A stretch of DNA of 64,000 nt from Desulforamulus hydrothermalis Lam5 = DSM 18033 (GTDB lineage Bacteria > Bacillota > Desulfotomaculia > Desulfotomaculales > Desulfotomaculaceae), in the NCBI RefSeq assembly GCF_000315365.1, contig NZ_CAOS01000003.1, positions 496,001 to 560,000 of the forward strand, in the 5' to 3' direction. This document shows, piece after piece, positions 9,081 through 17,255 of the stretch. Made by a program: the position numbers and the translations under genes. Numbering within the stretch: position 1 is the stretch's first letter; each line of letters begins with the position of its first letter. The notes beneath the pieces are model-generated. The model worked only from the letters and a program-made list of their open reading frames with translations. It was not told the DNA's origin and did no database searches.

Positions 9081-12000
9081 TTAAGCACCGTCACCGGCTT
9101 GCATAAAGCGGTGTTTTAAGGCGGTGGTTTTTGCCTTCAGGTCATCCAGTATGGTATAGATGACCGGCACCACCACCAGGGTCAGCAGCGTAGAGGTGAT
9201 CAGGCCGCCGATAATGGCATGGGCCATAGGTGCCCGTCCTTCGGCACCGGGGCCCAGGGCCAGAGCCAGGGGCAGCATCCCCAGGATCATGGCCGTTGAG
9301 GTCATTACAATGGGGCGCAGGCGGGTAAGGGCTGCCTTGCGCAGGGCTTCGTTGCGTTCCACGCCCCGGGCCCGTTCCTGTTTGGTAAAGTCAATTAGCA
9401 AAATGGCATTCTTGGTGACCAGGCCCATCAGCATGATAATGCCAATCATACTCATAATGCTCAAATCACTGCCCACTGTCAGCAGCGCTAAAATGGCTCC
9501 CACCACCGCCATGGGCAGCGACAGCATAATGGAGAAGGGGTCGATATAACTTTCAAACTGGGCCGCCAGAATAAAGAAAATGAACAAAACGGCTGTCACC
9601 AGGGCCAGCAGCATGGCCGTAAAGGTTTCGCCCATGCGTTCCGCATCGCCGCCCTCGTAAAAGCTGTAACCCGGCGGCAGGTTCATTTCTTTGGCCACCC
9701 GCTCCTTAAAGATTTTGTTAAATTCGCCCATAGATATGCTGCCGTCGGTATTGCAGGATAATACAATTTCTTTGGTACGGTCAAAACGGTTGATCTGGCT
9801 GGGCGAGGTGGCAAATACCGTTTCGCTGACCTGGCTCAGGGGCACCAGGCCCTGGGCCCCCGGCAGGTAGATATTGCTCAAATCAGCCAGGTTCCGGCGA
9901 TGGTCTTCCGCCAGGCGAACCCGCACATCAAATCTCTCCTCGCCCTCCTCGTACTGACTAACCACCACGCCGTTAAACAGGGTGCGTAAAGTATCTGCTA
10001 CGCTGGCCGTACTGACCCCCAGGTCGGCAGCCACATCCCGTTTAATTTGCACCTGCCCTTCCGGTTTGCCCGGTTTGTAGCTGCCGGACACATCCACCGT
10101 GCCGGGGATGCTTTCCATAATTTTCTGGGCCTGTTCCGCATAAACCTGCAACTGGTCCAGGTCATCCCCCAGCAAGCGGAATTGAATGGCCGCTCCGTCA
10201 CTCATGCCGGCCTGCTGGTTAACAGTAACCTTAACACCGGGTATGGCATTTAATTGATGCCGCATATCCATGGCCAGCCGGTCGATGGTTTTGTCCCGGT
10301 GGTGTTTATCAACCAGTTTGACAAAAATATTGGCCCGTTCATTGGTTACGGTAGTATATAATTTGGTTACTTCCGGGAAACCCTGCAATACCTTTTCCAT
10401 TTCTGCGGTTACTTGTCCGGCGGCCGCCATGCCAAGACCGGCATCCAAATCGGCCACCACATACAATTCCCCGATGTCGCTGCTCGGCACAAAGGTGGAA
10501 CCCAGCAGCGGAATCAGCATTAAGCTGCCCAAAAACAAGAGCAGAGCAATGCCCAGGGTTTTTTTGCGGTTGCGCAGCACCACTTTAAGAAAATCTGCAT
10601 AAAAGGCGGTAATTTTATCAAAGCCACGGTTAAACCATTTGAGAAATTTGCCCACCGGACCCCCGGGTAAGTGTTCTTCCTCTTTTAAACAGCGGGAGGC
10701 CAGCATGGGCACCAGAGTAAAGGCCACAAACAGGGAAACCAGCACGCTGAAAACCACAGTTAAGCCAAATTGTTTAAAAAATTGCCCTACAATGCCGGTC
10801 ATCATGCCCACCGGAAGAAATACGGCAACTACCGTCAGGGTGGTGGCGGTGACCGCCAAACCCAGCTCGCCGGTGCCGTCCCGGGCCGCCTCCAACGGGC
10901 TTTTGCCCAGCCGCAGGTGCCTCACAATATTTTCAATAACCACAATGGCGTCGTCAATTAACAGACCCACCGCCAGGGATAGGGCCATTAAAGACATGAA
11001 ATTCAAGGTAAAGCCCAGCACTTTCATGGCAAAAAAGGTGGCAATAATTGAGGTGGGAATAGCCAGCGCGCCAATTAAGGTGCTGCGCCAATCCCTGAGA
11101 AAAATAAATACGGTCAGTACGGCCAGCACACTTCCTTCAATCAGGGTATTCCTGACATCCTTAACCGCATCCCTGATGTAAACAGAGTTGTCCCGCACCA
11201 TTTCCAGCTGCACGCCGGGCGGCAGCTCCTGCTTCACCTCTGCCAGCACCGCTTTGATCCTGTCCGCTACCTCCACCGTATTGGCGCCTGATTGTTTAAT
11301 GATATCAATGCCAATGGCCGGCTTGCCCTGGTAACGGGATAAACTGTCCGTCTCCTCTACGCCGTCAACCACTGTGGCAATGTCTTTAACATATAACTGA
11401 ACACCGTCCCGCCGGGCCACCGGCAGGTTGGCAAACTCCTCCACCCGGTTGATGCTGCCCACCGTCCGGAGCGTCATTTCCCGGTCACCGTTGCCCACCT
11501 TGCCGCCGGGCACCTCCATATTCTCGCTGCGCAGGCTGTTGATCACTTCGGCAGTGGTCAGCCCATAGGCAGCCAGCTTATATTTGTCCAGCTGCAGATG
11601 AATTTCCCTTTTGACATCCCCGTAAATATCAATGGCGCCCACACCGTTAACGGTTTCCAGCCTTCTTTTAATTAAATCCTCCACCACTGTGGTTAATTCA
11701 CGCTGTGATAAGCTGCCGGTCACCGCCAGCGAAGCAATGGGCATGGCTGAAGGGTCAAACCGGGCAATAATGGGTTCCTCAATATCCTGGGGCAGCTCAC
11801 CCCGGATCGTGCCAATTTTATCACGCACATCCTGGGCCGCTACCTCGGGCGAGGTTTCCAAAGAAAACTCCGCAAAAACAGTGGCAACTCCTTCCCGGGC
11901 TGTGGCATAAATATGCTTGACGCCGGAAATTTGGCCAATGGCTTCTTCCAGTTTGCTGACAATTTTGCTTTCCACCTGTTCCGGCGAAGCCCCGGGCTGC

Positions 12001-12149
12001 ACTACGGTTACCACCACATAGGGAAACTCCACCTCGGGATAATCATTAATGTTAAGACCAATATAGCTGATGATGCCCACTGCCAACAGCGCCAGGACAG
12101 TTACCGTGGCAAAAACCGGCCGTTTTAAGCTAAGGTTTGTTAAAAACAT
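9081..12149 (-). CDS. RND-family efflux pump, AcrB/MexB-like (second system)
   Basis: This 1022-residue protein has the complete RND architecture (TM1 at about 10-30, two large loops, bundles at about 330-520 and 850-1010). TM4 contains the canonical proton-relay pair in GLLIDDAIVVIENI, and TM10 has GLVTKNAILLIDF with the conserved lysine. So unlike the pump at 5.2-8.3 kb it keeps both relay aspartates. ATG start at 12149 with an AGGAGGTAA-type site in front. It lies 13 bases after its adaptor gene, so the two form an operon. Substrate is unknown; no local regulator gene was seen. Confidence 0.93.
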   Translation of the reverse strand: MFLTNLSLKRPVFATVTVLALLAVGIISYIGLNINDYPEVEFPYVVVTVVQPGASPEQVESKIVSKLEEAIGQISGVKHIYATAREGVATVFAEFSLETSPEVAAQDVRDKIGTIRGELPQDIEEPIIARFDPSAMPIASLAVTGSLSQRELTTVVEDLIKRRLETVNGVGAIDIYGDVKREIHLQLDKYKLAAYGLTTAEVINSLRSENMEVPGGKVGNGDREMTLRTVGSINRVEEFANLPVARRDGVQLYVKDIATVVDGVEETDSLSRYQGKPAIGIDIIKQSGANTVEVADRIKAVLAEVKQELPPGVQLEMVRDNSVYIRDAVKDVRNTLIEGSVLAVLTVFIFLRDWRSTLIGALAIPTSIIATFFAMKVLGFTLNFMSLMALSLAVGLLIDDAIVVIENIVRHLRLGKSPLEAARDGTGELGLAVTATTLTVVAVFLPVGMMTGIVGQFFKQFGLTVVFSVLVSLFVAFTLVPMLASRCLKEEEHLPGGPVGKFLKWFNRGFDKITAFYADFLKVVLRNRKKTLGIALLLFLGSLMLIPLLGSTFVPSSDIGELYVVADLDAGLGMAAAGQVTAEMEKVLQGFPEVTKLYTTVTNERANIFVKLVDKHHRDKTIDRLAMDMRHQLNAIPGVKVTVNQQAGMSDGAAIQFRLLGDDLDQLQVYAEQAQKIMESIPGTVDVSGSYKPGKPEGQVQIKRDVAADLGVSTASVADTLRTLFNGVVVSQYEEGEERFDVRVRLAEDHRRNLADLSNIYLPGAQGLVPLSQVSETVFATSPSQINRFDRTKEIVLSCNTDGSISMGEFNKIFKERVAKEMNLPPGYSFYEGGDAERMGETFTAMLLALVTAVLFIFFILAAQFESYIDPFSIMLSLPMAVVGAILALLTVGSDLSIMSMIGIIMLMGLVTKNAILLIDFTKQERARGVERNEALRKAALTRLRPIVMTSTAMILGMLPLALALGPGAEGRAPMAHAIIGGLITSTLLTLVVVPVIYTILDDLKAKTTALKHRFMQAGDGA

Positions 12150-12162
12150 AGTTTACCTCCTG

Positions 12163-13254
12163 TTACCGGGCAATCTCTACCCTATCCTGATCCTTCAGCT
12201 TGTTGACATTGGTAATTACCACCTGTTGGCCCTCGGTCAGCCCCTTTTTTATTTCTACTGATTGATTAATAATTTGGCCGATCTCCACCTGCTGCCGCTT
12301 GACCCGGTTGCCCTCCGGCACAAAAACAAAATACATGCCCTGCTTGGTTGTAAGGGCCGCCTGGGGAACCACCAGGGTGTTAACTGCCTCACCGGTTTTT
12401 AACTGCACCCTGGCAAACATGCCGGGCTTTAAAAGATATTCCGGGTTAGCCACTTTAATTTTGGTTTCAAATACCCGGGCCCCCTGTTTGGCCACCGGGT
12501 TAATCACTTCCACCACGCCCTTAAACACTTGATCACCATAGGCATCCACCGTAACGTCAGCCTTTAAGCCGGGTTTTACCCTGGCCAGGTCCTGCTGTTC
12601 AATATTTACAACCACATAAACCGATGCTATGTCTTCCACCGTCATCAGGGGAGCCCCCTGGGGCGAAACCATTTGACCCACCTTAACATCACGGTTGGCC
12701 ACCAAACCGCTGATGGGCGAAGTAACAGTGGCGTTTTGCAGGGCCTCCCGGGCGGCGTTGACAGCCGCCGCCGCCGCGGCGGCATCCGCTTCGGCCATGT
12801 GCCAGGCGGCTGTTACCCCCTCAAACTCCTTGTCAGAAACAGCGGCTTGCTTGTGCAGTTCTTGAAATCTGTGATAATCCGCCCGGGCCATAGCTAAGGC
12901 GGCTGCCGCCTTCTTTAAGGCGGCTTCGTTAACAGCCAGGGTATTGGCAAAGTCACTGGTTTCCAGCTGCACCAGCGGCTGGCCGGCTGTAACCGGCTGC
13001 CCGTTTTGTACCGCCACCCGGCTCACCCGGCCCGCCACTTTGGCGTGGATAACCGCCTGCCGGTAGGCTTCCAGATTACCCGTCAGGGAAATTGCATGAT
13101 CCATCTTAACCCTGGCGGCTGCTGCCACAACTACTTTTGGCACAGGAATTTCCCGGGGGCTTTCGTTTTTCCCCCACAAACCGCCCCCTTTGAAAGCAGC
13201 CAGGGCCACCACCGCCAACACCGGCACCAGCCATAATTTCCACTTGCCTTTCAT
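12163..13254 (-). CDS. RND efflux adaptor (membrane fusion protein, HlyD family)
   Basis: This 363-residue protein has one N-terminal signal-anchor helix (about 5-24), paired lipoyl-like halves (VSRVAVQNGQPVTAGQPL and the matching segment after the hairpin), a helical hairpin with an alanine-rich stretch (about 95-175), a beta-barrel and a C-terminal membrane-proximal domain. No lipobox is present, so it is membrane-anchored, in contrast to the lipoprotein adaptor of the first system. The ATG at 13254 follows GGGGAA at good spacing; a GTG two codons upstream is a possible alternative. Co-transcribed with the downstream pump. Confidence 0.9.
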   Translation of the reverse strand: MKGKWKLWLVPVLAVVALAAFKGGGLWGKNESPREIPVPKVVVAAAARVKMDHAISLTGNLEAYRQAVIHAKVAGRVSRVAVQNGQPVTAGQPLVQLETSDFANTLAVNEAALKKAAAALAMARADYHRFQELHKQAAVSDKEFEGVTAAWHMAEADAAAAAAAVNAAREALQNATVTSPISGLVANRDVKVGQMVSPQGAPLMTVEDIASVYVVVNIEQQDLARVKPGLKADVTVDAYGDQVFKGVVEVINPVAKQGARVFETKIKVANPEYLLKPGMFARVQLKTGEAVNTLVVPQAALTTKQGMYFVFVPEGNRVKRQQVEIGQIINQSVEIKKGLTEGQQVVITNVNKLKDQDRVEIAR

Positions 13255-13335
13255 AACCACTTCCCCTTCACAGTATTTTCCGTACTTTCCCTTTTGCTTT
13301 GTTATACCCGGTTTTCAACATATCACCCTCTTGAT

Positions 13336-13346
13336 TTGACAGTCAA
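13336..13346. promoter_or_regulatory. Palindrome overlapping divergent -35 regions (possible)
   Basis: TTGACAGTCAA is an 11-base palindrome placed between the minus-strand adaptor gene and the plus-strand malic enzyme gene. Each half reads as a -35 box (TTGACA or TTGACT) in its own direction, but the matching -10 boxes are weak. It may be a shared control site. Confidence 0.35.
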
Positions 13347-13450
13347 GTTATTTTTTTCTAAAAACAGGTTTAAATATTGAGCCGGTTAACAATAAATAAG
13401 ATAATAAATACGTATCCAAAAACAATGCCTGACAAAGAGAGGTATCTTTT

Positions 13451-14878
13451 ATGGTGATGTCATTAAACATTACTATCCGGCTCAAGTTATCCAACCGGCC
13501 GGGTACTTTGGCCAGAGTATTAAACGTCATTGCTGCGGAGGGGGGCAGCCTGGGGGCCATTGATTTAGTGGCCGCCTCGCCTGCCACCGTTACCCGGGAT
13601 TTAATGGTGCGTTTGCGGGAGCGGGACCACCTGCCGGAGCTGCTGGAAGCCCTGCAGGCCATCCCCGGCGTGCAGGTAATCCGGGTAGCCGACCGGGTGT
13701 TTACCCGCCACCTGGGCGGCAAAATTGAAATCAACCCCAGGCGGCGCATTGAAAACTGGGAAGACCTGTCCCTGGTGTACACTCCCGGTGTGGCGGTGAT
13801 CTCAGAAACCCTGGCCCAGGAGCCGGAGATGGCATATAAATTGACCATGAAGGGCAACACTGTGGCCATTGTAACTGACGGCTCGGCGGTACTGGGGCTG
13901 GGCAACCTGGGCGCCACCGGGGCACTGCCGGTAATGGAAGGTAAAGCAGTGCTGTTCAAACAGTTTGCCAATGTGGATGCGGTGCCTGTTTGCCTGGACG
14001 TGCAGGCGCCGGATAAAATTATTGAAGCGGTCACCGCCCTGGCACCGGCCTTTGGCGGCATTAACCTGGAAGACATTGCCGCCCCCAAATGTTTTGAAAT
14101 TGAGGCAAAACTAAAGCAAATGCTGGATATTCCGGTATTTCACGACGACCAGCACGGCACCGCCATTGTCACATTAGCCGGCCTGATCAACGCCCTGCAG
14201 GTGGTGGGCAAAACCCTGGACGGCGTAAAAGTTGTTATAAGCGGCGCCGGCGCCGCCGGTGTGGCCATTGCCAAAATACTGCTGCGGGCCGGTGTGCGCC
14301 GGTTGATTGTGTGCGACCGCAAGGGTGCCATCAGCCGCCGCAACCTTCCTGCGGAGCCTTCTAAGGCCTGGTTGGCTCAACATACCAACCCGGACGGTGT
14401 GCAGGGCAGCCTGCAGGAGGTGATTGCAGGGGCGGACGTGTTTATCGGCGTCTCCGGGCCGGGTGTGCTAACCCGGGCGTCTGTTTTGCAAATGTCCGCC
14501 CAACCCATTGTGTTTGCCCTGGCCAACCCCGACCCGGAAATCCAGCCGGAAGAAATTTATGATATTGCCGGCGTGATTGCCACCGGCCGTTCAGATTATG
14601 CCAACCAGATAAACAACGCCCTGGCTTTCCCCGGGGTTTTCCGGGGTGCCCTCAACTGTCATGCCCGCACCATTAATGAAGAAATGTGTCTGGCCGCCGC
14701 CTACGCCCTGGCCGGCATTGTTACCGGCGAACAGTTGACGGCCGAAAATATTATCCCTTCGGTTTTTAACGAAGAAGTTGCTCCGGCGGTGGCCCGGGCG
14801 GTGGAAGAAGCGGCCGAACGTACCGGTGTGGCCAGGAAAATAGCCGCCGGCTCTGCTGACGAAGTTTTTCGACCTTAA
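13451..14878 (+). CDS. NAD(P)-dependent malic enzyme with N-terminal ACT domain
   Basis: Oxidative decarboxylation of malate to pyruvate and CO2 with NAD(P)+. The 475-residue protein starts with an ACT domain (about 5-80, small-molecule binding), followed by the short bacterial malic enzyme: the N-terminal catalytic part with SLVYTPGVA and NTVAIVTDGSAVLGLGNLGA, the metal-binding region VFHDDQHGTA, then the Rossmann part with the dinucleotide motif GAGAAG. The ACT fusion is typical of this short subfamily and suggests regulation by an amino acid (inference). ATG at 13451 follows GAGAGGT. Just downstream is a probable pyruvate/peptide transporter, so both genes touch the pyruvate pool. Confidence 0.92.
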   Translation: MVMSLNITIRLKLSNRPGTLARVLNVIAAEGGSLGAIDLVAASPATVTRDLMVRLRERDHLPELLEALQAIPGVQVIRVADRVFTRHLGGKIEINPRRRIENWEDLSLVYTPGVAVISETLAQEPEMAYKLTMKGNTVAIVTDGSAVLGLGNLGATGALPVMEGKAVLFKQFANVDAVPVCLDVQAPDKIIEAVTALAPAFGGINLEDIAAPKCFEIEAKLKQMLDIPVFHDDQHGTAIVTLAGLINALQVVGKTLDGVKVVISGAGAAGVAIAKILLRAGVRRLIVCDRKGAISRRNLPAEPSKAWLAQHTNPDGVQGSLQEVIAGADVFIGVSGPGVLTRASVLQMSAQPIVFALANPDPEIQPEEIYDIAGVIATGRSDYANQINNALAFPGVFRGALNCHARTINEEMCLAAAYALAGIVTGEQLTAENIIPSVFNEEVAPAVARAVEEAAERTGVARKIAAGSADEVFRP

Positions 14879-14904
14879 AAATTATAAATCCCAGGGTTAT
14901 AAAT

Positions 14905-14944
14905 AACCAAAGGCGACAGGTTCATGTCCTGTCGCCTTTGGTTT
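14905..14944. terminator. Bidirectional terminator between malic enzyme and cstA
   Basis: AACCAAAGGCGACAGG pairs with CCTGTCGCCTTTGGTT around a 7-base loop between the two convergent stop codons. T-rich sequence follows on the plus strand. Confidence 0.85.
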
Positions 14945-14951
14945 GCTTATT

Positions 14952-16394
14952 TTATGAGTTTTTAGCGGGATCTGCAACCAGTGTGCCTTTATTCATGCCC
15001 AGCACTTGCTTGACAAACAATCCGATGGGCAGCAGGGCCAAAGCAAAACCTAAGGGGTAGGCAATGCCGGTGGCCAGCTTAAAGCCTTCGGGCGCCATCA
15101 GGATGTAGGTGAAGGTTACCACCGTCATAAAAGAAGCAGGCACGGCAGCCACCCAGTACAGTTTTCTCTCCTGCGCCAGGTAAACAGCCGCCGCCCACAG
15201 CATGATCATAGCGGTGGTCTGGTTGGCCCAGGCAAAGTAACGCCACAGGAAGTTAAAGTCAATCAGGGTCAGCAGGTAGCCCACAGTGAACAGCGGAACG
15301 GCAATGGCCAAACGTTTGGCAAAGGGCTTTTGATCCATTTTCAGGAAGTCGGCAATCAGCATGCGGGCACCCCGGAAAGCGGTGTCACCCGAGGTAATAG
15401 GCAGTACAATAACTCCCAGCACCGCCATGGTACCACCCACTGCTCCCAGCATGGTGGTGGCTACCTCTTTAACCACACCGGCAGGGCCGGGGCCGCCGGG
15501 CGCCAGCACAGCTGCCAGGCCTTCGTAGCTGCCGTAGAAGGACATACCGGCAGCCGCCCAGATCAGGGCAATGATGCCTTCAGCAATCATCATGCCGTAG
15601 AAAATTTTACGGCCGTATTTTTCATTCTGGGTGCAGCGGGCAATAATGGGAGACTGGGTCGCGTGGAAACCGGAAATGGCACCGCAGGCAATGGTGATAA
15701 ACAGCAGCGGCCAGATGGGGGAACCTTTCGGGTGCATATTAGCCAGGGTCAGCTCAGGGATGTGATAACCCTGCACCAGCAAAGCGCCGGCTACGCCAAA
15801 GGCCATAATCAGCAGCAGGGCGCCAAAGAACGGGTACACCCGGCCGATAATTTTATCCACCGGCAGCAAGGTGGCCAGGACATAGTAAAGCAGGATAATA
15901 CCAACCCAAACGCTCAGGGTCATCCAGCCCGGTGTCAGGCTGGCCAGCAGTTTCGCCGGTCCGGTCATGAACACGGTGCCTACCAGCACCAGCAGCACCA
16001 GGGCAAAAACGTTGGTAAAGGCCTTCATGCCCTTGCCCAGGTACTTACCGACGATATCCGGCAGGCCGGCGCCGCCGTTTCTTACTGAAAGCATGCCGGA
16101 GAAGTAATCATGCACCGCACCGGCAAAAATGGATCCCAGGACAATCCACAAAAAGGCCACCGGTCCCCACAGGGCACCCATAATAGGCCCGAAGATAGGA
16201 CCCAAGCCGGCGATGTTCAGCAGTTGAACCAGGCTGGCCCGTTTCCATTCCATCGGCACATAGTCTACGCCGTCCTGTTTGGCGTAAGCGGGGCAAACAT
16301 TGTTTTCATTTACTCCAAACACTTTTTCTACGAACTTGCCGTAGGTTAGGTAACCAACAATGAGTAAAATAATTGCAGCTAAAAAAGTAAACAC
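14952..16394 (-). CDS. cstA: CstA-family carbon-starvation / pyruvate-type transporter (short form)
   Basis: This 480-residue, highly hydrophobic protein begins with the CstA signature (YLTYGKFVEKVFGV, then DGVDYVPMEWKRASLVQLLNIAG) and has about a dozen predicted membrane helices. It is much shorter than E. coli CstA or BtsT (about 700 residues), as in many Clostridia. Family members import peptides or pyruvate. Placement next to a LytS/LytR pair mirrors BtsSR-BtsT and YpdAB-YhjX in E. coli, in which pyruvate is sensed and taken up (established there), so pyruvate uptake is the leading inference. ATG at 16394, with AAGGAGGGA in front. Confidence 0.88.
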   Translation of the reverse strand: MFTFLAAIILLIVGYLTYGKFVEKVFGVNENNVCPAYAKQDGVDYVPMEWKRASLVQLLNIAGLGPIFGPIMGALWGPVAFLWIVLGSIFAGAVHDYFSGMLSVRNGGAGLPDIVGKYLGKGMKAFTNVFALVLLVLVGTVFMTGPAKLLASLTPGWMTLSVWVGIILLYYVLATLLPVDKIIGRVYPFFGALLLIMAFGVAGALLVQGYHIPELTLANMHPKGSPIWPLLFITIACGAISGFHATQSPIIARCTQNEKYGRKIFYGMMIAEGIIALIWAAAGMSFYGSYEGLAAVLAPGGPGPAGVVKEVATTMLGAVGGTMAVLGVIVLPITSGDTAFRGARMLIADFLKMDQKPFAKRLAIAVPLFTVGYLLTLIDFNFLWRYFAWANQTTAMIMLWAAAVYLAQERKLYWVAAVPASFMTVVTFTYILMAPEGFKLATGIAYPLGFALALLPIGLFVKQVLGMNKGTLVADPAKNS

Positions 16395-16439
16395 GTGCGT
16401 TCCCTCCTTTATGCTTAGTTATTTGGTGAATACAACCTG

Positions 16440-16509
16440 ATTGTAAGACATGAGGTAAGCACGTTGTTTAATTTATGTCTAATTTGTCAAATAGCCTGTC
16501 TAATTGGTT
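16440..16509 (-). promoter_or_regulatory. cstA promoter with LytTR-like direct repeat
   Basis: Two near-identical 12-mers GTCTAATTTGTC (16477-16488) and GTCTAATTGGTT (16498-16509) lie in direct orientation, 21 bases start to start, two helical turns apart. Downstream on the minus strand is TACAAT (16440-16445) with no recognisable -35. The repeats would sit at about -50 and -71, where LytTR activators normally bind, and a poor -35 fits activator dependence. Binding by the adjacent LytR-type regulator is inference. Confidence 0.6.
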
Positions 16510-16510
16510 A

Positions 16511-16538
16511 AGCAAGCTGTCTGAACAGGCAGCTTGCT
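16511..16538 (-). terminator. Hairpin after the lytR-type gene
   Basis: AGCAAGCTGTCTG pairs with CAGGCAGCTTGCT (one mismatch), immediately after the response-regulator stop codon. A T-run is weak on the minus strand, so some readthrough into the cstA control region is likely. Confidence 0.5.
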
Positions 16539-17255
16539 CTAAATGCCCAGCAATCGTTTCATTTCTTTCATGCCGCTGCGGCTTACCGGCACCCGGGAAG
16601 CAGTGTTGTCTTTCATCACCAGCTGGTAACCCTGAAAGGCCGGCTCTATTTTTTCAATTTTATTTACGTTTACCAAAAAACCGTGGTGCGGCCGGAAAAA
16701 AAACTCTGCATCCAAGCGCTGTTCCAACCCCTGCAGCGTATAGTTTACCTTAAACTCCTGATCGTATGTTTTAACAAACACCTCCCTGCCCCGGCGGCCG
16801 GCAAAAATAATATCCGCCGGGTCCAGCAGGGTAATTAAATCTTCATTGCTGACCGCAATCTTGTTTTGCAAGGGATGCGCGTCCGCCTTCCTTTGCTTAA
16901 CCAACCGCCTTAACTTGTCAATTGTTTCCGCCACCCGCTGCTCGGAAAAGGGCTTCAGCAGGTAGTCTACCGCATTGACCTCGAAGGCCTCCAGAGCATG
17001 GCGGTCGTAGGCCGTAGCAAACACCACCAGAGGAGGATGGGCCTGGCGGGCCAACTGCCGGGCCACCTCCAGACCGTCCCCGCCGGGCATGGAAATATCC
17101 AAAAACACCGCATCCGGCCGTTCCCGGCGCAAAACCTGCATCGCGCTTGGCGCATCCTCCGCCTCCCCTACCACCTGCAGCCCGCCATGCTGCTTTAGCA
17201 AATAGACCAGTTCATCCCGGGCCGGTGCCTCATCATCCACCACCACAACTTTCAT
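16539..17255 (-). CDS. LytTR-family response regulator
   Basis: This 238-residue protein has a receiver domain (about 1-120; phospho-acceptor Asp in AVFLDISMPGGDG, acidic pair DDEAP near the start, lysine in YLLKPFSEQR) and a C-terminal LytTR DNA-binding domain (about 135-238, ending with the typical RSGMKEMKRLLG). It should be phosphorylated by the kinase encoded upstream, whose stop codon overlaps this start by 4 bases. Its likely target is the cstA promoter that follows, where a two-turn direct repeat is visible. It resembles BtsR/YpdB/LytR in organisation. Confidence 0.93.
   Translation of the reverse strand: MKVVVVDDEAPARDELVYLLKQHGGLQVVGEAEDAPSAMQVLRRERPDAVFLDISMPGGDGLEVARQLARQAHPPLVVFATAYDRHALEAFEVNAVDYLLKPFSEQRVAETIDKLRRLVKQRKADAHPLQNKIAVSNEDLITLLDPADIIFAGRRGREVFVKTYDQEFKVNYTLQGLEQRLDAEFFFRPHHGFLVNVNKIEKIEPAFQGYQLVMKDNTASRVPVSRSGMKEMKRLLGI

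Noticed and set aside
13348-14088. Long minus-strand frame opposite the malic enzyme gene
   Set aside because: Shadow of a real, motif-complete gene on the plus strand; the protein has no recognisable domain.
15330-16088. Plus-strand frame of 252 codons opposite cstA
   Set aside because: Composition (Gln/His/Gly-rich, no hydrophobic core) is typical of an antisense shadow of a membrane protein gene.
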